64,000 nt of DNA from Bacillota bacterium (GTDB lineage: Bacteria > Bacillota > Clostridia > Lachnospirales > Lachnospiraceae). The stretch lies in NCBI GenBank assembly GCA_023457255.1, contig JAEWMB010000008.1:1-64000 (forward strand), read 5' to 3'. Of this stretch, positions 17,162 to 27,188 are shown piece by piece. Position numbers and translations under genes: made by a program. The notes beneath the pieces were generated by a model. That model was given only the letters and a program-made list of their open reading frames with translations, had not been told where the DNA came from and searched no databases. The stretch's first letter is position 1; each line of letters opens with the position of its first letter.

Positions 17162-17215
17162 GATGGCTTTTTTTGAGTTTTTTAAGTATACCTTATTTTT
17201 AAGGAGGAAAATTAG

Positions 17216-18541
17216 TTGGACATAACAGTATTAACTCAGGTATCTGGTATTTTAGGACCATTTGCTTGGGTAATGGGTATTATTTTAAATGGAATTTACG
17301 AGTTTCTTAGCATCTTTGGAGTAACCAATATTGCACTATGTATCATTATCTTTACTTTTGTAATTAAGATGCTTATGCTTCCTTTAACGATCAAGCAACA
17401 AAAAGGAAGCCGTTTGTCTGCAAAAATGAATCCGGAAATTCAGAAGGTTCAAGCAAAATATAAAGGTAAAAAAGATCAGGCATCTATGCAGAAACAACAG
17501 GCAGAGATGCAGGAAATCTATTCAAAATATGGTGCATCGCCATTCTCAGGATGTTTACCACTATTGATTTCTTTACCTATTATGTTTGCATTATATCGAG
17601 TAATCTATGCAGTTCCTGCATATGTAAATGATGTAAAAAGCTTATATGATGTGATTGCTCAGGGAGTTATTAATATTCAAGGATTCCCGGAAGCATTAGC
17701 ACAATTCTTAACTGATAATAAGATAGCGGTTAATACTGCTGCATTCACCGATAATCTAACTTTAGGTAAGTTCGATTTAGCAACAAGTAAATTGATTGAT
17801 ATTTTTGCTCAGTTTAAAACTGCAAACTGGGATGTGTTTATGTTAAAAGATACATGGAATGTAACTTATCTTCAGTATTTCTCCAGTGATAATTTAACTG
17901 TAATACAAAATTTTGTAAGTGGCGTTAATGTGAAAGAAGCAGTAGATCAGATTATTCATATTAATAAATTTATTGGTAATCTAAATATCCTTGATGTTCC
18001 AGGATTTGCATTCCCGGGTATATTAGTACCTCTGGCGGCCGCCGGTTCACAGTTTGCACAGAGTAAGCTTATGATGACAGCAACTCCACAAGCGACATCT
18101 GATGATACCCCAGGTGCACAAAGTTTGAAAACTATGAACACAGTTATGCCTGTTGTATCCGGTATTTTCTGTACCTTTTTACCAATCGGTGTTGGTATCT
18201 ACTGGATTGCAAGTAGTATTGTTCAAATTTTACAGCAAATTTTTATTAATAAATATCTTGATAAGATTGATATTGACGATATGATTGCTAAAAGTGTAGC
18301 AAAATCAAAGAAAAGAAAAGAAAAGTATGGTGTCGTTTCTGGTAATACAATGGCAAATGTTGCAAAAACCACCACAAAGGCTATTGATGTATCTAGCAAA
18401 GCAACTTCTGATACAAAAACCAGCAATAAGACAAAAGAGTCTACAAGTAATAAAAAGAGTAATGTATCCTATGCTGCAGGCAGCATCGCAGCAAATGCTA
18501 ACATCCTAAAGCGTGATAGTGATAAGGGGGATAAAAAATAA
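17216..18541 (+). CDS. yidC: Membrane protein insertase YidC/SpoIIIJ
   Basis: Encodes 441 aa. Hydrophobic segments near residues 20-60 (the second followed by KMLMLPLTIKQQKGSRLSAKMNPEIQ), then the conserved cytoplasmic hairpin QKQQAEMQEIYSKYGASPFSGCLPLL, and later segments around 260-350. Unlike Bacillus SpoIIIJ, no lipoprotein signal is seen, and an insert of about 120 residues separates TM2-3 from the last helices. The tail is Lys/Ser/Thr-rich. It starts at TTG with AAGGAGG 8 nt upstream. Its stop overlaps the next start by one base. Confidence 0.95.
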   Translation: MDITVLTQVSGILGPFAWVMGIILNGIYEFLSIFGVTNIALCIIIFTFVIKMLMLPLTIKQQKGSRLSAKMNPEIQKVQAKYKGKKDQASMQKQQAEMQEIYSKYGASPFSGCLPLLISLPIMFALYRVIYAVPAYVNDVKSLYDVIAQGVINIQGFPEALAQFLTDNKIAVNTAAFTDNLTLGKFDLATSKLIDIFAQFKTANWDVFMLKDTWNVTYLQYFSSDNLTVIQNFVSGVNVKEAVDQIIHINKFIGNLNILDVPGFAFPGILVPLAAAGSQFAQSKLMMTATPQATSDDTPGAQSLKTMNTVMPVVSGIFCTFLPIGVGIYWIASSIVQILQQIFINKYLDKIDIDDMIAKSVAKSKKRKEKYGVVSGNTMANVAKTTTKAIDVSSKATSDTKTSNKTKESTSNKKSNVSYAAGSIAANANILKRDSDKGDKK

Positions 18542-19365
18542 TGGAGGACTGGAAAGAGTTTACGGGTAAAACAGTAGATGAAGCTTTAACAGAGGCCTTA
18601 TTAAGTTTTAAAACGACAAGTGAAAAGATGGAATATGAGGTTATCGAGAAAGAATCAAAAGGTTTACTTGGAATGTTTTCAAAGCCTGCAAAAATACGTG
18701 CTAGATTAAAATTTAGTATTGATGGGGTAGCTAAGAACTTTCTTGATAAGGTTTTTAAAGCTATGGGAATTGATGCAACTGCCGAGGTGGCATACGATAA
18801 AGAGGGAGAAAATGTAGACATCAATATTGTCGGGGATGATATGGGTGTATTAATCGGTAAAAGGGGACAAACCCTTGATTCTCTTCAGTATTTAACAAGT
18901 CTTGTAATTAATAAGAATAACGAAGGTTATCTTAAGGTAAAGTTAGATACGGAAAATTATCGTGAGAGAAGAAAAGAGACTTTGGAAAACCTCGCAAAAA
19001 ATATAGCATCCAAAGTAAAAAGAACTCACAAACCGGTATCCTTAGAGCCGATGAATCCTTATGAGAGACGTATCATTCATTCTGCTTTACAGAATGATAA
19101 GTATGTTGAAACTCATAGTGAGGGAGAAGAGCCTTTCAGAAAAGTTGTCATTAGCTTAAAGAAAGGGGTAACCCTTCATAATAACAGTAACCGCTTTGGA
19201 AGCAAAGAGTTCAACAAGAAGGGATACAATAAAGACAGCAAAAAGGAATTCCATAAGAGGTACGGTGCAAATACAAAGGATTACAGTACTGATTATAAGA
19301 AGGACTATGCTGCATACTTAGAAGCAAAGGCAGCTGCAAAGGCAGCAGAAACTAATAAGGAATAA
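18541..19365 (+). CDS. khpB: RNA-binding protein KhpB/Jag
   Basis: Encodes 274 aa: a Jag-N domain (1-50, VIEKESKGLLGMFSKPAKI), a KH domain with GKRGQTLDSLQYLTSLV (about 103-119) and an R3H domain with NPYERRIIHSALQ (about 178-190). The last 60 residues are a low-complexity tail rich in Lys, Asp, Tyr and Ala. KhpB binds RNA with KhpA and influences cell division and sporulation genes in Firmicutes. Its ATG overlaps the yidC stop, indicating translational coupling. Confidence 0.95.
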   Translation: MEDWKEFTGKTVDEALTEALLSFKTTSEKMEYEVIEKESKGLLGMFSKPAKIRARLKFSIDGVAKNFLDKVFKAMGIDATAEVAYDKEGENVDINIVGDDMGVLIGKRGQTLDSLQYLTSLVINKNNEGYLKVKLDTENYRERRKETLENLAKNIASKVKRTHKPVSLEPMNPYERRIIHSALQNDKYVETHSEGEEPFRKVVISLKKGVTLHNNSNRFGSKEFNKKGYNKDSKKEFHKRYGANTKDYSTDYKKDYAAYLEAKAAAKAAETNKE

Positions 19366-19534
19366 TACGCAGGTATTAAAATTGTTAGGCTGTGACATGG
19401 GTAAGTATCTTGGCGGTACTTCCTGTGTAACAGCCTTTCCTAAATATTATTGGAACCTAGATAATGTTTGTGAATAAGATATAAAAAAATAACTTTTTGG
19501 CAGGACAAGATTAATTTAGGAGGATATGGGAGAC

Positions 19535-20911
19535 ATGAAAACAGATACCATTGCCGCCATAGCAACAGGATTGAGTAATGCGGGAATTAGTATAGTTAGA
19601 ATAAGTGGAGATCAGGCTTTTGCTGTGATTGATAAAATTTTTCAAACAAAATCAAAGGCAAAACGATTATCTGAGATGGAATCTCATACGGTACACTATG
19701 GTCATATCGTCGATGGAAAGGAAATCATTGATGAAGTTATGGTGATAATCATGCGTGCCCCAAGAAGTTATACCATGGAAGATAGTATAGAAATCGATTG
19801 CCATGGTGGAATAACCGTAACAAAAAAAGTATTAGAAACAGTATTAAGAGCTGGTGCAAGAATTGCAGAGCCTGGTGAGTTTACAAAGCGTGCATTTTTA
19901 AATGGAAGAATTGACTTATCTCAGGCGGAAGCAGTGATCGACATAATACATGCAAACAATGAGCTGGCATTAAAAAATTCTATGAAGCAATTAAAGGGGA
20001 ATGTATTTCATAAAGTAAAAGAGGTAAGGCAGAGTATACTTTTAGATACGGCTTATATTGAGGCTGCCCTTGATGATCCGGAGCATATAAGCCTGGAAGG
20101 GTTTTCTAATAAACTAAAGGTGAATGTAGATGGCTGCATTCAAGGGCTATCTGAGCTTATTAATACATCGGAGAATGGTCGTATGATTAAGGAAGGAATT
20201 AGAACAGTCATATTGGGAAGACCAAACGCCGGTAAATCTTCTTTATTAAACCTGATGGTAGGCGAAGAGAGAGCTATTGTAACGGATATTGCAGGAACAA
20301 CAAGGGATACGATTGAAGAAACAGTGTTATTAAACGGATTATGCTTAAATCTTATTGATACTGCCGGAATAAGAGAAACTTCTGATTTGGTTGAAAAGTT
20401 GGGGGTTGAAAAAAGTCTAAAGAGTGCAAAGGAAGCAGATTTGATTATCTATGTCATTGATGCATCCACACCATTAAACCAAGATGATGAAGAAATGATA
20501 GATTTTATAAAAGAGAGAAAATCAATCGTTCTTTTAAATAAATCAGATTTAGATACTGTAATTGAGGAGGAAGAATTAAGCAATCTAACGAAAAAGCCTA
20601 TATTAAAGATATCAGCGATAAATCAAATGGGGGTAAAAGAGTTAGAGCAGAAAATTACAGAGATGTTTTTTGAAGGTAACATTTCTTTTAATGATGATAT
20701 ATATATAACAAATGTAAGACATAAAAATGCTCTTATAGAAGCAAAGAATAGTTTAGAACAGGTCATGATAAGTATTGAAAACAATATGCCTGAGGATTTT
20801 TTTTCTATTGATCTGATGAATGCTTATGAAATATTGGGTACTATCCTTGGAGAAGCTGTCGACGAGGATTTGGTTAATACCATATTTAAAGAGTTTTGTA
20901 TGGGAAAATAA
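19535..20911 (+). CDS. mnmE: tRNA modification GTPase MnmE
   Basis: Encodes 458 aa from M4 of the longest frame. I chose this start because AGGAGG is 11 nt upstream here but only 2 nt from the earlier ATG (19526), and MKTDTIAAIAT matches the family N terminus. G motifs: GRPNAGKSSLLN (G1), DIAGTTRD (G2), DTAGIRE (G3), NKSD (G4). It ends in the catalytic-type FCMGK motif that positions the C-terminal cysteine. With MnmG it modifies U34 of several tRNAs. Confidence 0.97.
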   Translation: MKTDTIAAIATGLSNAGISIVRISGDQAFAVIDKIFQTKSKAKRLSEMESHTVHYGHIVDGKEIIDEVMVIIMRAPRSYTMEDSIEIDCHGGITVTKKVLETVLRAGARIAEPGEFTKRAFLNGRIDLSQAEAVIDIIHANNELALKNSMKQLKGNVFHKVKEVRQSILLDTAYIEAALDDPEHISLEGFSNKLKVNVDGCIQGLSELINTSENGRMIKEGIRTVILGRPNAGKSSLLNLMVGEERAIVTDIAGTTRDTIEETVLLNGLCLNLIDTAGIRETSDLVEKLGVEKSLKSAKEADLIIYVIDASTPLNQDDEEMIDFIKERKSIVLLNKSDLDTVIEEEELSNLTKKPILKISAINQMGVKELEQKITEMFFEGNISFNDDIYITNVRHKNALIEAKNSLEQVMISIENNMPEDFFSIDLMNAYEILGTILGEAVDEDLVNTIFKEFCMGK

Positions 20912-20962
20912 TTAGGGGCAAGCAATTATTTTTGGATAGTGTACGTAAGAATGGAGGTAAGT

Positions 20963-22846
20963 ATGACTAATCTTTATGAAGCTTATGACGTTGTAGTGGT
21001 GGGGGCAGGCCATGCAGGCTGTGAGGCAGCATTGGCAAGTGCACGTCTGGGTTTTAATACAATAATGTTAACCGTTAGCATGGATAATATAGCCTTAATG
21101 CCTTGTAATCCAAACATTGGAGGTACTTCCAAGGGTCATCTTGTACGTGAAATAGATGCACTAGGCGGAGAAATGGGTAAGAATATTGATAAAACATATA
21201 TACAGTCAAAAATGTTAAATCAATCGAAAGGTCCTGCAGTTCATTCGTTAAGAGCACAAGCTGATAAGATGGATTATTGCAGGGAAATGCGCAAGGTAGT
21301 TGAAAATACGGATAATCTAACGTTGCGTCAAGATGAGGTAATTGATATCCTTGCGGAAAACAATCAGGTAACAGGAGTTAAGGTTTATTCAGGGGGTGTT
21401 TATCCTTGTAAGGCAGTCATCTTGTGTACTGGAGTTTATCTAAATGCCAGATGCGTCTATGGCGAAACCAGTCATTATACCGGCCCTAATGGATTACCTT
21501 CTGCCAATCATTTAACAGAAAGTTTAAAGAAACTTGGAATAGAAATGTATCGTTTTAAAACCGGTACTCCTGCAAGAATAGATAAAAGGAGTATCGACTT
21601 TAGTAAGATGGAAGAACAGTTTGGTGATGAAAAAGTAGTGCCGTTCTCCTTTACCAATACTCCGGAAGATATTAAAAAGGATCAAGTCTCTTGTTGGTTG
21701 ACTTACACCAACGAAGATACACATGATATTATACGTGAGAATATTCATCGTTCTCCACTATATTCCGGTAATATAAAAGGGACAGGTCCAAGATACTGTC
21801 CTTCCATAGAAGATAAGGTTGTTAAATTTCCGGACAAAGAGCGTCATCAAGTATTTATTGAACCGGAAGGGAATTATACTAATGAAATGTACATCTCAGG
21901 TATGTCAAGTAGTTTACCGGAAGATGTACAGTTTAAGATGTACCGGTCAGTGTCGGGATTGGAAAATGCTAAGATTGTACGAAATGCCTATGCTATTGAA
22001 TATGATTGTATAAATCCAATGCAGTTAAAATCCAGCTTAGAGTTTATGTCAATCAGCGGATTGTTTAGTGGGGGTCAGTTTAATGGGAGCTCCGGCTATG
22101 AGGAGGCTGCTGCGCAAGGATTAATAGCAGGTATTAATGCAGCTAGAAAATTATCAGGAAAAGAGCCGATTGTATTAGATCGCTCTCAGGCTTATATCGG
22201 AGTATTAATTGATGATTTGGTTACGAAAGAAACACATGAACCATATCGTATGATGACATCAAGAGCGGAATATCGATTGATTCTTCGGCAAGATAATGCA
22301 GATTTGAGGCTTACCAAAATAGGACATGAAATAGGTTTAATCAGCAAGGAACGTTATGAACATCTAATTAATAAGGAAAAAATGATAAAAGAAGAAATGT
22401 TACGGTTAGAAAATAGTTTAATCGGTGCATCAAAAGAGGTTCAAGGAATATTAGAAAGCCTTGGTACAACAACCTTAAAAACAGGTACTACTTTAGCCGA
22501 ACTTGTTAGAAGGCCGGAGTTAAGCTATGGTCAATTAGCTCTTTTGGATAAGAATAGAAAACCATTGCCAGAGGAAGTTATTATTCAGGTTGAAATTAAT
22601 TTTAAGTACGATGGATATATAAAAAGACAAGAACATCAGGTGGAGCAATTTAAAAAGTTAGAGGGTAAAAAGATACCGGAGAACTTAGATTATTCAGAGG
22701 TACCTTCTCTAAGAATTGAAGCAAAGCAAAAATTGAATCAAATCAGGCCAAGTTCTGTAGGTCAAGCATCGCGTATTTCCGGTGTATCTCCGGCAGATAT
22801 CTCTGTTTTGTTAGTGTATTTGGAACAGATAAGAAGAAAAAAGTAA
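20963..22846 (+). CDS. mnmG: tRNA uridine 5-carboxymethylaminomethyl modification enzyme MnmG
   Basis: Encodes 627 aa. The N-terminal FAD fold shows VVVGAGHAGCEAALASARLG, then GGTSKGHLVREIDALGGEMG, and the C-terminal half holds the MnmE-binding helices ending QASRISGVSPADISVLLVY. The start is placed at the ATG with GGAGG 5 nt upstream; a GTG 8 codons earlier is in frame but has no ribosome site. It works with MnmE, encoded 52 nt upstream. Confidence 0.97.
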   Translation: MTNLYEAYDVVVVGAGHAGCEAALASARLGFNTIMLTVSMDNIALMPCNPNIGGTSKGHLVREIDALGGEMGKNIDKTYIQSKMLNQSKGPAVHSLRAQADKMDYCREMRKVVENTDNLTLRQDEVIDILAENNQVTGVKVYSGGVYPCKAVILCTGVYLNARCVYGETSHYTGPNGLPSANHLTESLKKLGIEMYRFKTGTPARIDKRSIDFSKMEEQFGDEKVVPFSFTNTPEDIKKDQVSCWLTYTNEDTHDIIRENIHRSPLYSGNIKGTGPRYCPSIEDKVVKFPDKERHQVFIEPEGNYTNEMYISGMSSSLPEDVQFKMYRSVSGLENAKIVRNAYAIEYDCINPMQLKSSLEFMSISGLFSGGQFNGSSGYEEAAAQGLIAGINAARKLSGKEPIVLDRSQAYIGVLIDDLVTKETHEPYRMMTSRAEYRLILRQDNADLRLTKIGHEIGLISKERYEHLINKEKMIKEEMLRLENSLIGASKEVQGILESLGTTTLKTGTTLAELVRRPELSYGQLALLDKNRKPLPEEVIIQVEINFKYDGYIKRQEHQVEQFKKLEGKKIPENLDYSEVPSLRIEAKQKLNQIRPSSVGQASRISGVSPADISVLLVYLEQIRRKK

Positions 22847-22956
22847 AAGTTATAGAAATAGAGTTTCTATGCTAAGACGTTGAAAGTACAATAACCATAA
22901 AGTATATATCAATTAAAGATATAACAAAAATTAAGATAATAAGATATTATTATGAT

Positions 22957-23031
22957 AGATGAGTCAACTTACTAAAAATCTTTTAAAGGTGAGGTAGTTG
23001 GTTGACTCTCTTATTTATTATAAAAATAAGA
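22957..23031 (+). terminator. Possible terminator after mnmG
   Basis: A long stem, GAGTCAAC and GTTGACTC, encloses a loop of about 32 nt and is followed by TCTTATTTATT; a second small hairpin, CTCTTATTT/AAATAAGAG, follows at once. The T-run is imperfect. It may be partial termination before rsmG. Confidence 0.45.
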
Positions 23032-23080
23032 GAGGTTTGTTTCGATACAAACGGTTACATGAGAAGTCATGGAGGTGTCA

Positions 23081-23815
23081 ATGAGAGATAATTTAGTTTT
23101 TATTCAAGGGCTTCGTAGTCTTGGGTTGGACTTAGAGAAAGAACAGTTAGATAAATTTGACAGGTATTATAATTTGTTAATTGAATGGAATTCGTTTATG
23201 AATTTAACCGCAATTACAGAGTATGAAGAAGTAATACAGAAACATTTTCTTGATAGTTTATCACTTATAAAGTCATGTAAAATTAATCCGGGTGATACTT
23301 TATTAGATATGGGTACAGGAGCAGGGTTTCCTGGAATTCCATTAAAAATTGCTTTTCCGGAATTAGAGGTATTACTAATGGACTCTTTAAATAAAAGAAT
23401 AAACTTTTTAAATGAAGTTATAACAAAATTAGAATTAAACAGTATTAAAACCTTACATGCCAGAGCTGAGGAACAAGCAAGAAAAGAAGAGTATCGTGAG
23501 CAGTTTGATTTAGTTGTATCAAGAGCCGTTGCAAGAACTGCTTCCTTGGTAGAGCTATGCTTGCCTTATGTCAAAAAGGGTGGCTATTTTATTCCTTATA
23601 AATCTGGTAAAGTTACAGAAGAATTAGAGGAAGCAGAGTATGCATTGGAATGTTTAGGTGGCAAATTAGACAAAAAAGTAACATTCACCTTACCAGATAC
23701 CGATGTAGAACGTACCTTAATTTGTATTAGAAAGGTTAAGCAAACTCCTAAGGCTTACCCAAGAGCCGGAGGAAAACCTTTAAAAATGCCTTTAATGAAG
23801 AAAAATAGTGAATGA
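23081..23815 (+). CDS. rsmG: 16S rRNA (guanine-527-N7)-methyltransferase
   Basis: Encodes 244 aa; the start is set at the second ATG because GGAGG lies 5 nt before it, while the first ATG overlaps that site. Motifs: the N-terminal YYNLLIEWNSFMNLTAI, the SAM-binding LLDMGTGAGFPGIPLKI and SRAVA. RsmG methylates G527 in the decoding centre. It ends the rpmH-rsmG block; no noc gene follows, unlike Bacillus. Confidence 0.96.
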   Translation: MRDNLVFIQGLRSLGLDLEKEQLDKFDRYYNLLIEWNSFMNLTAITEYEEVIQKHFLDSLSLIKSCKINPGDTLLDMGTGAGFPGIPLKIAFPELEVLLMDSLNKRINFLNEVITKLELNSIKTLHARAEEQARKEEYREQFDLVVSRAVARTASLVELCLPYVKKGGYFIPYKSGKVTEELEEAEYALECLGGKLDKKVTFTLPDTDVERTLICIRKVKQTPKAYPRAGGKPLKMPLMKKNSE

Positions 23816-23894
23816 TTTGAATAGTAAATGAGCAAAAGATAAAAAGTAATAATGAATCATAATAGAAAGGGCATGAGCCGGAATTGAGGGTACT

Positions 23895-24383
23895 ATGTAT
23901 ATTCAAGGGAAGTTAATACATCCAGGAGAAGATTTGTCGGAATGTTTTAAAATACGTAAAGAAGTTTTTGTTGAGGAGCAGGGAATACCGGAAGAATTAG
24001 AGTTTGATAACTTAGATAAGACTGCAATACATTGTCTTATTTTTTCGACAGAGAATATTGAGGTTATGGAACAAAATAAGGCAGTTGCTACCGGAAGATT
24101 AATTCTTTCCGAGGATGGAACATTTAAAATAGGAAGAATTGCAGTACGAAAAGAAGAACGTGGAAAGCATTATGGAGATATGTTAGTTAAGATGCTAATC
24201 AGCAAAGCGTTTGAATGTGGAGCAAGGAATGTAAAGCTAAGTGCTCAAGTACGTGCGGTTAAGTTTTACGAATCAATTGGTTTTACAACACTAGGTAAAG
24301 TATATATGGAAGATGGTATTGAGCATATAGGAATGGAACTTAAGCAGCAAGACTTATGTAAAACTTGTCAAAAAGTAAAATAA
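23895..24383 (+). CDS. GNAT family N-acetyltransferase
   Basis: Encodes 162 aa. The acetyl-CoA-binding motif is IGRIAVRKEERGKHYGDMLVKML (about residues 96-118), with RxxRGKHYG as the phosphate-binding turn, and the C-terminal AVKFYESIGFTTLG strand completes the fold. The N-terminal FKIRKEVFVEEQGIPEELEFD resembles the ElaA/YitI-like group. Substrate unknown. It lies between rsmG and a two-component pair with its own spacing of 80 nt, probably read in the same direction from rsmG. Confidence 0.85.
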   Translation: MYIQGKLIHPGEDLSECFKIRKEVFVEEQGIPEELEFDNLDKTAIHCLIFSTENIEVMEQNKAVATGRLILSEDGTFKIGRIAVRKEERGKHYGDMLVKMLISKAFECGARNVKLSAQVRAVKFYESIGFTTLGKVYMEDGIEHIGMELKQQDLCKTCQKVK

Positions 24384-24484
24384 TCCTAATTATATCCTCA
24401 TACTATGAAATAGACAATTTCAGTGTTATATGTTAAAATATGTTATAGTTAGTTTTAAGACAAGAATAGTGAGGATTTATACAC

Positions 24485-25585
24485 ATGGAAAAAACTCATA
24501 AGGATATTATCAACGAGATTGAGAAAACAAAAGAGGCCATGGAATTTGGTGGTGAGATGTTAAGTAAATTAGATGAGCAGTCTCATAAACTAAAGGAAAA
24601 AGTGGATATAGTTGAAAAACAAAAAAAAGAGTTGGAGCATACCTTAGAGAAATTGAATGAAAAACAGGATAAGAATCATTTATTGTTCTCTCCTTATGAG
24701 GATTCTCAGAAAATTAGAGAAGAAGATTATATTAAGAAAGAGTTGGAGCAGCTCAAAGATGACTTACCTAATATAATGAATCTTCTAGGGCAGCATTGTG
24801 ATTTGCAGAAAAAGTATCAATTAATACTAGGCTGTTTAACTAATTTGCTGGAGCGACAATATATAGATTTGGAAATTATTGAGTCAGAAATGTGTACAGA
24901 GGAACTAATAAATCATGAAGCACTTGGTCTTAAAATACTAGAAACACAAGAGATAGAGCGTCAGAGAATAGCCAGGGATTTGCATGATTCTACAGTACAG
25001 AATTTAGCCTCACTGGTACATAAAACTGAGCTTTGCATTAAATTATTTGATTTAGATGCGATACGTGCAAAACTTGAGTTAGCTACTATGATTGAAAGCA
25101 TACGTACTATTATAAATGATATGCGAGAAATTATTTATGATTTGCGACCAATGACATTAAATGATTTGGGATTAAAAGCAGCAATCGAGAGATATGTCGA
25201 TAATTATAAAAGGCATAATACAATGCAAGTAGTAGTTTCAATCGATGAGACTTTTGAAATAAAAAATCAGGTAGTTAGCATAACGATCTATCGAATTATA
25301 CAAGAAGCTTGTAATAATATTTCAAAGCATGCAAAAGCAACTACTTGTAAAATTGAGTTATCACAGAAAGAAGAAGCAATTCAATTAACAATTGAAGACA
25401 ATGGTATTGGTTTGGAAGAGAGCTCTAAGTGTAAAGATGCCGCAATTGAAAACTGTGGTTTTGGATTAACCAATATGAAAGAAAGAGTATATTTGCTTTC
25501 TGGTAAATTTTCATTAGAATCAAACAATGAAAAAGGAACTAAAATCATTGTAAATATACCATGTTGTATTGATAAGGGGGATTAG
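24485..25585 (+). CDS. Cytoplasmic sensor histidine kinase, DegS-like
   Basis: Encodes 366 aa with no membrane segment. Residues 1-70 are a coiled coil rich in Lys and Glu; the HisKA_3 motif ERQRIARDLHDSTVQNLASL carries the phosphorylated His near residue 170, and the HATPase domain shows IIQEACNNISKHAKA, then IEDNGIGL and GFGLTNMKERV. This layout, coiled-coil sensor plus NarL-type kinase, is that of DegS. The response regulator follows 3 nt downstream, so they form a pair. The stimulus is unknown. Confidence 0.9.
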   Translation: MEKTHKDIINEIEKTKEAMEFGGEMLSKLDEQSHKLKEKVDIVEKQKKELEHTLEKLNEKQDKNHLLFSPYEDSQKIREEDYIKKELEQLKDDLPNIMNLLGQHCDLQKKYQLILGCLTNLLERQYIDLEIIESEMCTEELINHEALGLKILETQEIERQRIARDLHDSTVQNLASLVHKTELCIKLFDLDAIRAKLELATMIESIRTIINDMREIIYDLRPMTLNDLGLKAAIERYVDNYKRHNTMQVVVSIDETFEIKNQVVSITIYRIIQEACNNISKHAKATTCKIELSQKEEAIQLTIEDNGIGLEESSKCKDAAIENCGFGLTNMKERVYLLSGKFSLESNNEKGTKIIVNIPCCIDKGD

Positions 25586-25588
25586 TAG

Positions 25589-26233
25589 ATGGGTATAATA
25601 CGAATAGTAATTGCGGATGATCATAAGATGATCAGAGAGGGTTTGAAGCAGCTTCTAGAGCTTGACGGTGATATACAAGTTGTTGGAGAAGCAAGTGATG
25701 GTGAACAATGTATACAAAAGGTAATAGAAACAAACCCGGATGTGTTACTACTTGATATCAATATGCCAACAATGAATGGATTACAGACACTGCAGGAATT
25801 AAGAAGAAATAACAACAAGCAAAAGGTACTAATGTTAACAATTCATAATGAGATAGAATATCTATTACGTGCTGTAGAAATTGGAGTGAATGGATATATT
25901 TTAAAGGATTCCGAGTCATCGGTATTAAAAAAAGCGATTTATACAATATATCAAGGAGAAACTTATATTGAGCCTTCGTTAACTCCAGAGTTAAAAGAGC
26001 GCATGCAAAGAAGCTCCAGTTCTTCCAATACAGAAATATTAACACGCAGAGAAATTGATGTTTTAAAATTATTAGCAGAAGGTTTATTTAATAAGGAAAT
26101 TGCTTATCGGTTAAGTATTAGTGAAAAGACAGTAAAAAATCATGTTTCCAATATATTTAAAAAGATTAGTGTTTCTGATCGAACTCAAGCTGCAGTATAT
26201 GCAATTAAAAATAATTTTGTAAATATGTTTTAA
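25589..26233 (+). CDS. NarL/FixJ (DegU-like) response regulator
   Basis: Encodes 214 aa. Receiver domain: acidic pocket IADDH, phosphoacceptor Asp near residue 55 in VLLLDINMPTMNG, and the conserved Lys in GYILKDS. The LuxR-type helix-turn-helix at the C terminus reads LTRREIDVLKLLAEGL, then NKEIAYRLSISEKTVKNHVS. It is phosphorylated by the kinase encoded upstream (inferred from adjacency) and binds DNA. Ribosome site AAGGGGG. A terminator follows. Confidence 0.92.
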   Translation: MGIIRIVIADDHKMIREGLKQLLELDGDIQVVGEASDGEQCIQKVIETNPDVLLLDINMPTMNGLQTLQELRRNNNKQKVLMLTIHNEIEYLLRAVEIGVNGYILKDSESSVLKKAIYTIYQGETYIEPSLTPELKERMQRSSSSSNTEILTRREIDVLKLLAEGLFNKEIAYRLSISEKTVKNHVSNIFKKISVSDRTQAAVYAIKNNFVNMF

Positions 26234-26251
26234 TTATTTGAAGAAAGATAA

Positions 26252-26280
26252 GGGATAGAGTTCGTTCTATCTCTTTTTTT
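26252..26280 (+). terminator. Terminator after the two-component operon
   Basis: GGATAGAG and TTCTATC pair around a short loop and are followed by TCTTTTTTT on the plus strand, 20 nt past the regulator's stop. Confidence 0.75.
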
Positions 26281-26585
26281 AATCTTATACAATGATCATG
26301 ATAAATGTGGTTTCATAATTTTGTGTATTCTAAAGATATAAAAAGTAATGTTGAGGTAATAAATTTAGCTATTGAATAGGTAAAAAACTATTTATAATAG
26401 TATTATTTTTTGAATCATTTTCAATATAAATATCTACATTGTTTCATAAAAGAGTAAGCTTATTTTAATAAAGTTAATATTAACTTCTGATACCTATATT
26501 TAATATTATCTTCTAGTTTTAAGAACAAGTATATTGTTATAACTATACGGATTTTAATTTTTTTTATAAATGCTTTTAAATAAAA

Positions 26586-26601
26586 TGTTTCACGTGAAAC
26601 A
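26586..26601. promoter_or_regulatory. parS: parS site 1 (perfect)
   Basis: TGTTTCACGTGAAACA, a perfect 16-bp match to the parS consensus; the palindrome extends to 24 bp (26582-26605). It is the nucleation site for ParB. Confidence 0.95.
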
Positions 26602-27172
26602 TTTTTTAATAGTAAAGGTTGAAACAATAAGCAACAAAGTTGAAAAACTACATTTAAACACAAAATAGAAGAAACACAAATATAAGTATAAATAAGAAGA
26701 AATATAAAGTAATAAATAATAGATAATAAATTTCAAAATTCTAAGGAAAAAAGATAAGTTTAGAATTGTAAAATAAAAGATAGCATAATGCTAAATGATA
26801 AGTTAAAGAGAAAGGAATAAGTTTCAAAGTAGCCTATATTACAAACAAAAGATAAACTACTTATAATAAGCTGTGGAATAAAAGTTAACATGATTATAAA
26901 AAATTATGTAATCTGTTTACTAATAAATTTTCAAAACTTTATATCATAATTGTATAGGATATTCATGCTAGTATTTAAAAGTTTATTTAAAAAATCCATC
27001 TTTTATATTGAGGTAATATATCTAAAATATATAAGAAAAGTGCCTCTGCAAGGACCTTGATAACTTATGAGATGCCTGAACTGGTTAATAATCTTATAGG
27101 AGATTCGTAAGCTATGACGTTGATAAAAAGAAAGATTATTTATCTTATTACTCAAGGATATAAAATATAAAA

Positions 27173-27188
27173 TGTTTCACGTGAAACT
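27173..27188. promoter_or_regulatory. parS: parS site 2 (15 of 16)
   Basis: TGTTTCACGTGAAACT, one mismatch at the last base, 587 bp from site 1 and 440 bp upstream of parA. Confidence 0.92.

Noticed and set aside
26460..26663. A 67-codon minus-strand frame in the parS region
   Set aside because: It crosses the parS palindrome, is made of Leu, Ile and Lys runs typical of AT-rich DNA, and has no ribosome site.
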